In this document: positions 59,073 to 64,000 of the stretch, piece after piece
How the letters are laid out: each line of letters opens with the position of its first letter
How positions within the stretch are numbered: position 1 is the stretch's first letter
Source of the DNA: Halichondria panicea
Taxonomy: Eukaryota > Porifera > Demospongiae > Suberitida > Halichondriidae
NCBI RefSeq assembly: GCF_963675165.1
Contig: NC_087378.1
Location: 7,741,273-7,805,272 of the forward strand
Direction of reading: 5' to 3'
Length of the DNA: 64,000 nucleotides
Program-made: the position numbers and the translations under genes
Notes under the pieces: generated by a model
The model's input: the letters and a program-made list of their open reading frames with translations, nothing else
Databases searched by the model: none
Told to the model about the DNA's origin: nothing

Positions 59073-62000
59073 AGAAAGAGTGGTCTCCGTTGATGCTGGC
59101 TTGTAGAGCAGGAGACCTGGAGATAGTGCAGGGAATAGTGGCACTGGGAGCAGAGATTGACCTGCCCACAAACGTGAGTGAAACCTAACGAAACACGAAG
59201 TCCTACCATGGATAAAATACCCCCAAAACCCAGCGCTTTATACATTGATTGTGGTGTAGTGATAGGGTCTGTAGACATGCACCTGTTCATGTATGGTCTA
59301 TCATGGCACACTATATACATGCAATGTTTGGTTATTCCTTACAGAAAGGATGGACTCCTCTGATGTGGGCTGCTTACAAGGGTCATGCAGAGATGGCTAG
59401 ATTTCTACTGGAGAAGGGAGCATTTGTGGATTTCTGTGATATTGTAAGTGTCGATTATGTATACTAAGCCAAATGTTAAAGATCTTCATACTTTATCACT
59501 GCACGTCCTGTTCAGGATGGAGCCACACCTCTCACCATTGCCTCCATGTGTGGTCATGTGGAACTAGTGGAGTTCCTCCTGAGCAATGGGGCTGACTCAA
59601 GCGTTAAACTGGTTTGTCTCATTGTTGTAGCTCTATACATGTACAGTGTATGTCTGTATTTCCACTGTTTTTGAACCATTATATGATAAGTTTTATTTGC
59701 TTACTTGTAGGCCAATGGACAAACGGTGCTGCACCTGGCCGCACTTGAGGACTACCCAGATGTGGTGGAATTACTTCACACACACAACTGTGAGCTAGCT
59801 AGAGAACGTGATCAGGTAAGCCAATAATATATATGTTATACACTCGTATGGTTTCTCTTCTCCTCAACAGAACGACTACTCAGCTTTGATGGAGGCAGCT
59901 GCTCATGACCATGTTGATGTCATTCGTGTACTAGTGTCCCAGCAGGATGATCTAGGAGACACAGAAATCCCTACCTTGGTGAGTAGCTACTACCTTTTAT
60001 ATTGAAAATAAAATCTTATTATCTTCAGAATGAGGCTTTCCATCTTGCTTTGATGAAAGGGCACACTGACTCTGTCGACAGACTCTTACGGAGCAAGTTC
60101 AAGAAGGAGATTATCGACAGTGAAGATGTAAGTTGTACATAACATGTTACTATTGTCTTAATTCAACTGTCTATATATGCTCCCAATAGAGTGATGGAAT
60201 GACTCCTCTTGTGTTGGCTGTCTTGAAGCAGTCCCCAAAGTTGGTAGATATGCTTATGACAGCTGGAGCAGATCCCAACCTAGCAAACAGAGTACGTCCA
60301 CCCACTCCACTTTACACACGCATCATTATACTGTGTGGTGTGTGTAGGATGGCATGACACCGCTGATGCTAGCTGCTGAGGTTGGACAGGTAGACAGTGT
60401 GAAACTACTGGTGGAGAAAGGTGCAGAGGTCACTCTACCACATGAGGTAACCGTATGTACTAGCAAGTCTATTATATGGAACACTCTTGGTTTAGATGAG
60501 TGGTAAAACAGCTCTCCACTTTGCCTCTGAGAATGGTCACACTGACGTGGTGGAGCTCCTGGCTCTGCCAGAGCACCAAGCCTTGGCCATCAAAGACATG
60601 GTGAGAAGAACTAAAATTGTCTCATTTTATTTTCGATACCCTATTATTCTTATAGAACGATAAGACTGCTTTGGTCTTGACCAAGAATAGTGAAGTAGCA
60701 GCTGTCTTGAGAGAGCCACTGTTGAAGGTGGGACATGTGCGATGATACTCCTATTATTATATTACTGTTTCTATATCCAGCAATCGTGGAAAACTGTCAA
60801 ACAGCCGTTTCAATCCCTACGAAAGTTCATCACCCGTGACTTAAAGCTAGTAAGTGAATGATCGCTGTTATATAATATTCGTAACTCACTAACTTGTCCA
60901 TGCACAGATAACTGCTTGCAGGAGAGGAGATATTAAGGGAGTGAAACGTTGCCTTCAAAAGAAAGCTAATGTTGATGCACTGGACATAGTACGTTATCCT
61001 TACTACTTTTGCAAATATGTATTTTATCTTACATTCATACTAAATTATGTACCTTGAACCCATGTGCAGCTGCGTTGGACGGGGCTGATGAGGGCAGCTC
61101 ACAATGGACACGATAAAGTGGTCAAGTTAATGCTCGAGCATGGAGCCAACCCCGACATCAAAACTAGGGTATGTTGTTGTATTATTACTCCATTATATTC
61201 TGACCTTTGTGTTTATTGCTATTTAAACAGACTGGCTGGACTGCTTTGATACTTGCTAGCCGAAAGGGCTACTTTAACGTTGTCCGACATCTAGTGGACC
61301 ATGGTGCAGATGTGTCCATTTCAAACTGGGTGAGACTTTGAAACTAACATGTAAACTGAAATGTAGGTACTCTCCATTGGTACAGGTATTCGGTGTGACA
61401 AGGTGTGCTGCATTCTTTTAAATCATAAACATAACATTGTATACCACAAATATTTTCTGTAACATCTGTTGTCTCGTCCCGTTCCACAGCGAGGGTGGAC
61501 AGCTCTCATGGCGGCCTCACAAGGTCGAAACACGACAGAAGAAGCTCAGCAGAACAAAATCAAGACTGCCGAGATAATTTTGGACAAGGACCCCAGTGTT
61601 GTTGACATAAGAGCTAAGGTATAATAATTACTGTTGCATTTAAGCTGATTATGTGCCATATTGTAAGCACTTCACTTTTCACTAGTTATAATTTTAATTT
61701 GCAGGATCAATGGACACCACTGATGCAAGCCTGTCAGGACGGCAACACTGGTTTGGTTGAACTCCTTGTAGAGAAGGGAGCCAACACAGAGCTCTTCAAT
61801 CCGGTAAGCTTATACGGGTATAATGCATTGTTTGCAAGCATGGAAAACTATACTTATGCTGAAATATAAACTGCAGAAAAACTGGACCCCATTGATGATT
61901 GCTACCACAAAAGACAGAGTAGAGGTGGTGAAAGCCCTTGTTAAAAGTGGAGCTGAAGTGGAACACAAAAATGAGGTGAGATTATCGAAGTGCACAAAGC

Positions 62001-64000
62001 TTTATAGATTGTATTTATGAGGTCTTACTACGTAGTACATGACTTGTATTATCAGGAGTGGATTTGGTCCTGATTAATTTTCATGGCATATATAAACCAA
62101 ATCATTATCCAGGAGGGTCACGGAATGTCTGCTCTCCATGTTGCCTGTGTGAAGGGACGTGATAAGTGTCTGAGAATCATGGTAGAGTCTGCCCCTGGGG
62201 CAAAGTGTCAGGTGGATCTGGAGATCAAGGATAAGGTAATACTTAATGCTGTACCTCACAGTTTAAAACAAAAAAGCGAAAATACTATTTTAATTGATCT
62301 CAAAATAATGAGCATGTGCACACTGTATGTAGACTAGTGGTTGACTGAGTGCATTTCAAGTGAGATGAAGCTGATGTTATGGTGATCGTTAATGACTGAG
62401 ACATATTACCAAGAGTTTATGATAGAGAGAGAGTATCGAACGTAGGCATACTGTACATCAGATGTATGCGGAGAGTAACGTGACTTCCTGTATCTGTCAC
62501 AAGCTTGGAATTTGCACACTGACCAATCCAAGCGTGGGTGATGTAATCTATCAACCCATCCAAGTGTGGGTGATGTAATCTACTTTCTTGATAGATGACA
62601 TCACCCACACTTGGATTGGTCAGTGTGCAAATTCCAAGCTTGTGGCAGATACAGGAAGTCACGTTACTCTCCGCATACATCTGATGTACAGTATGCCTAC
62701 GTTCGATACTCTCTCTCTATCATAAACTCTTGATATTACTAATGGCTTCTAATGGATTTGTGTGGTCAAAAATATATAGTAGAGAGAGTGTATCGGAACG
62801 TAGGCATACTGTTATTACGTTACGCGCACTTGGATTGGTCAGTATGCAAATTACAAGCCCATGAGAGATACAGGAGAAGTCACGTTACTCTCTGCATATA
62901 ATTATTTGATACACTCTCTCTCTTGGTGGGGTTCATTGGTAAACTATAATTAGAATCATACTTAGAGCTCCACATGACTGAATGCTAATTGTATTCATGC
63001 AGTGGGGAATGACTCCATTAATGATGGCTGCTAAAAACGGGAATGAGAAATGTATCGAGATATTGGTGGAAAATGAGGCAGACGTGAACACAAAATCAAA
63101 ACGGATGGCCCATGAGTCATCAATGCCAGATGACCAGGAAAGGTCGGCCCATGAGTCATCAATGCCAGATGACCAGGAAAGGTCTAGTGGATCTAATCTG
63201 GTATGCCTAAAAGCCGATTGTTGCTGATTTATTATGATAGTCCCATTTCTGCAGCTGCCCTCCATTTTGGGTCGGATCATCAAGCCTTTCAGACAGAGGG
63301 TAAATTACCTAATGCTTGTAGTTTGGTGGTTGCAATATAAATATATACATACAGACAATCTCGGAGAAGTTACTGGCAGAATGTCGCAGTGAGACAGCTG
63401 ACATTGAAGTAGTGAGAGGCTACCTGGAGCAAGAAGACTGTGACGTCAATATCAGGGAAAATGATGACGTATGTAATAATATTGTCTCTATACTGTATAA
63501 TGGCCCTTGACTTTAGTTCAAGTGGAGTCCATTGATGTGGGCTTGTGAGAACAAACACTTTGAGATAGGGAGGCTACTCCTGAAGTACCACCCTCAAGTT
63601 CATATTCAAGACAAGGTGTGTAGCCAAACAAAATGACGTAGTTAGTATTGTGTATGTGTGTACAGAGAGGGTGGTCTCCGTTGGTGATGGCCAGTAGAGC
63701 AGGAGACCTGGAGATAGTGCAGGGAATAGCGGCACTGGGAGCAGAGATTGACCTGCCCACAAATGTGAGTGAGACAATTTTGTGTTGATAACTGATTGAT
63801 GTGTGTCCAACAGGTAAAATGGACTCCTCTGATGTGGGCTGCTCAAGAGGGTCATGCAGAGGTGGCTAGATTTCTACTGGAGAAGGGAGCATTTGTGGAT
63901 TTCCCTGACGAGGTATGAATAGTCAAACACCACTGTCCCACCCCTATAACTATCTTATTGTCTGTCACACAGAATGGGTGGACTCCAGTCATGCAAGCCA
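56461..64000 (+). CDS. Gene 7: 2A-CARD-helical-multi-ankyrin gene, continues past the right edge
   Basis: Exons in phase: 56461-56584, 57001-57147 (2A), 57203-57490 (CARD), 57609-58294 (helical), 58421-58540, 58590-58634, then ankyrin-rich exons 58692-58805, 58859-58957, 59075-59173, 59345-59443, 59516-59611, 59711-59815, 59871-59978, 60029-60127, 60190-60291, 60348-60446, 60496-60600, 60656-60727, 60781-60849, 60908-60988, 61070-61168, 61231-61329, 61490-61618, 61705-61803, 61877-61975, 62113-62235, 63003-63200, 63255-63299, 63355-63468, 63517-63615, 63666-63764, 63814-63912 and 63973 on. All lengths from 58421 are multiples of three. Exon 1 fuses MRSSGKKSAVNIGTLGDDEP to the end of exon 2 (NPRRIIKQIVNC), deleting both membrane segments in frame; the 2A follows. 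The peptide released would be about 89 aa. Around 20 ankyrin repeats precede a second copy of the block starting TISEKLLAEC. Any GTPase exon would lie beyond the window. Confidence 0.8.
56700..56929. mobile_element. 230-bp long-arm MITE with 9-bp target duplication
   Basis: TAGCCTCGAGACCAGCCGTT and the following 50 bp are mirrored at 56860-56929 (arms about 70 bp, three or so mismatches). CCCGCCCGT flanks both sides (56691-56699 and 56930-56938). A 9-bp duplication with long inverted repeats is typical of Mutator-like elements. It sits in the intron just before the gene 7 2A exon. Confidence 0.85.
57001..57147 (+). other. 2A-like ribosome-skipping exon, gene 7 (DVESNPGP)
   Basis: 147-nt phase-1 exon, ENERKRERDKF start and LLLQCGDVESNPGPG end. 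The upstream exon is shortened in frame, so the 2A is kept although the membrane segments are gone. Confidence 0.85.
57609..58294 (+). other. Helical-domain exon of gene 7
   Basis: About 228 residues. It begins with a tandem duplication of 14 residues (ATENRVPEDTILDI, then ATENRVPKNTISKV). Then come helices with WNILQDIITAVDKDSCELLH and a basic-aromatic C-terminal half (RYIKEVWRECKRKC). The position and the DxxxCELL motif match the gene 4 helical exon; similarity elsewhere is low. Confidence 0.6.
59003..59070. repeat. (GT)n microsatellite
   Basis: Near-perfect GT dinucleotide run directly before the acceptor of the ankyrin exon at 59075. Confidence 0.95.
62236..63002 (+). other. Intron of gene 7 holding a long hairpin
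   Basis: The whole intron is taken up by the 62411-62731 palindrome and a third, diverged arm at about 62780-62930 (GTATCGGAACGTAGGCATACTG ... CACGTTACTCTCTGCATA). No exon. Confidence 0.7.
62411..62731. mobile_element. Long near-perfect palindrome (foldback element)
   Basis: AAGAGTTTATGATAGAGAGA at 62411 is mirrored by the end at 62731. The arms are about 145 bp and agree almost base for base through GTAGGCATACTGTACATCAG and GCAAATTCCAAGCTTGTGGC, with a loop of roughly 30 bp. The transcript would form a long double-stranded RNA hairpin. Confidence 0.8.

Noticed and set aside
58982-59188. Open frame with a long Cys-Val repeat
   Set aside because: It is the GT microsatellite read through into the ankyrin exon at 59075; the exon is explained without it.

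Overview
This window looks like a demosponge nuclear genome, most likely Amphimedon queenslandica or a close relative. That is an inference from AT-rich DNA, very short phase-conserved introns, one-exon-per-repeat ankyrin genes, dense small inverted-repeat elements and multi-copy CARD/Death-domain genes; I could not search a database. Every supported gene is on the + strand. Exon structures were read by hand from GT/AG sites, reading frame, intron phase and comparison between paralogues.

The central content is a head-to-tail array of paralogous, innate-immune-type genes at about 3-64 kb. A full-length member (gene 2, 10032-20124; gene 3, 22012-29735; gene 4, 31474-39345) reads as a roughly 145-residue N-terminal region with hydrophobic segments, then a short exon ending in a canonical 2A-like 'StopGo' signal (core DVESNPGP), then CARD, then a variable module (Death domain, second CARD, or an unnamed helical domain), about six ankyrin repeats, a Roc-like GTPase plus COR exon of about 2.28 kb, an Ig-like exon, a basic linker and a C-terminal Death domain. 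The frame stays open across all 17-18 exons of genes 2, 3 and 4. The 2A core is expected to make the ribosome release a small membrane peptide (192 aa in gene 2) and then make the cytosolic sensor (about 1540 aa) as a separate chain from the same mRNA.

Between these genes lies a second gene type. It begins with a very short signal-peptide-like exon that itself ends in a 2A variant (core DVKPNPGP), followed by a CARD. It is fairly complete but broken at 39.6-46.6 kb and reduced to remnants after genes 2, 3 and 6, where it runs into intron-containing fragments of ribosomal protein S8. The array also holds natural variants: a 2A changed to NPRP (44.5 kb), a 2A gene whose membrane segments are deleted in frame (gene 7, 56.5 kb), a lost splice donor in gene 6, a truncated unit 1 with an in-frame array of eight mini-exons, and a chimeric unit 5 that has lost the GTPase P-loop.

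Layout: 1-1651, end of an unrelated gene with ATPase-like motifs; 1.78-2.92 kb, a 9-bp-period minisatellite; 3.0-7.7 kb, unit 1 (broken); 7.7-9.8 kb, repeats and an RPS8 fragment; 10.0-20.1 kb, gene 2; 20.5-21.8 kb, 2A/CARD and RPS8 remnants; 22.0-29.7 kb, gene 3; 30.0-31.3 kb, remnants; 31.5-39.3 kb, gene 4; 39.6-44.2 kb, unit 5 (broken chimera); 44.5-46.6 kb, unit 5b (broken); 46.9-54.7 kb, gene 6; 55.0-56.3 kb, remnants; 56.5 kb to the right edge, gene 7, an ankyrin-rich member that continues beyond the window. Introns are full of small terminal-inverted-repeat elements. No tRNA, rRNA or CRISPR was seen.
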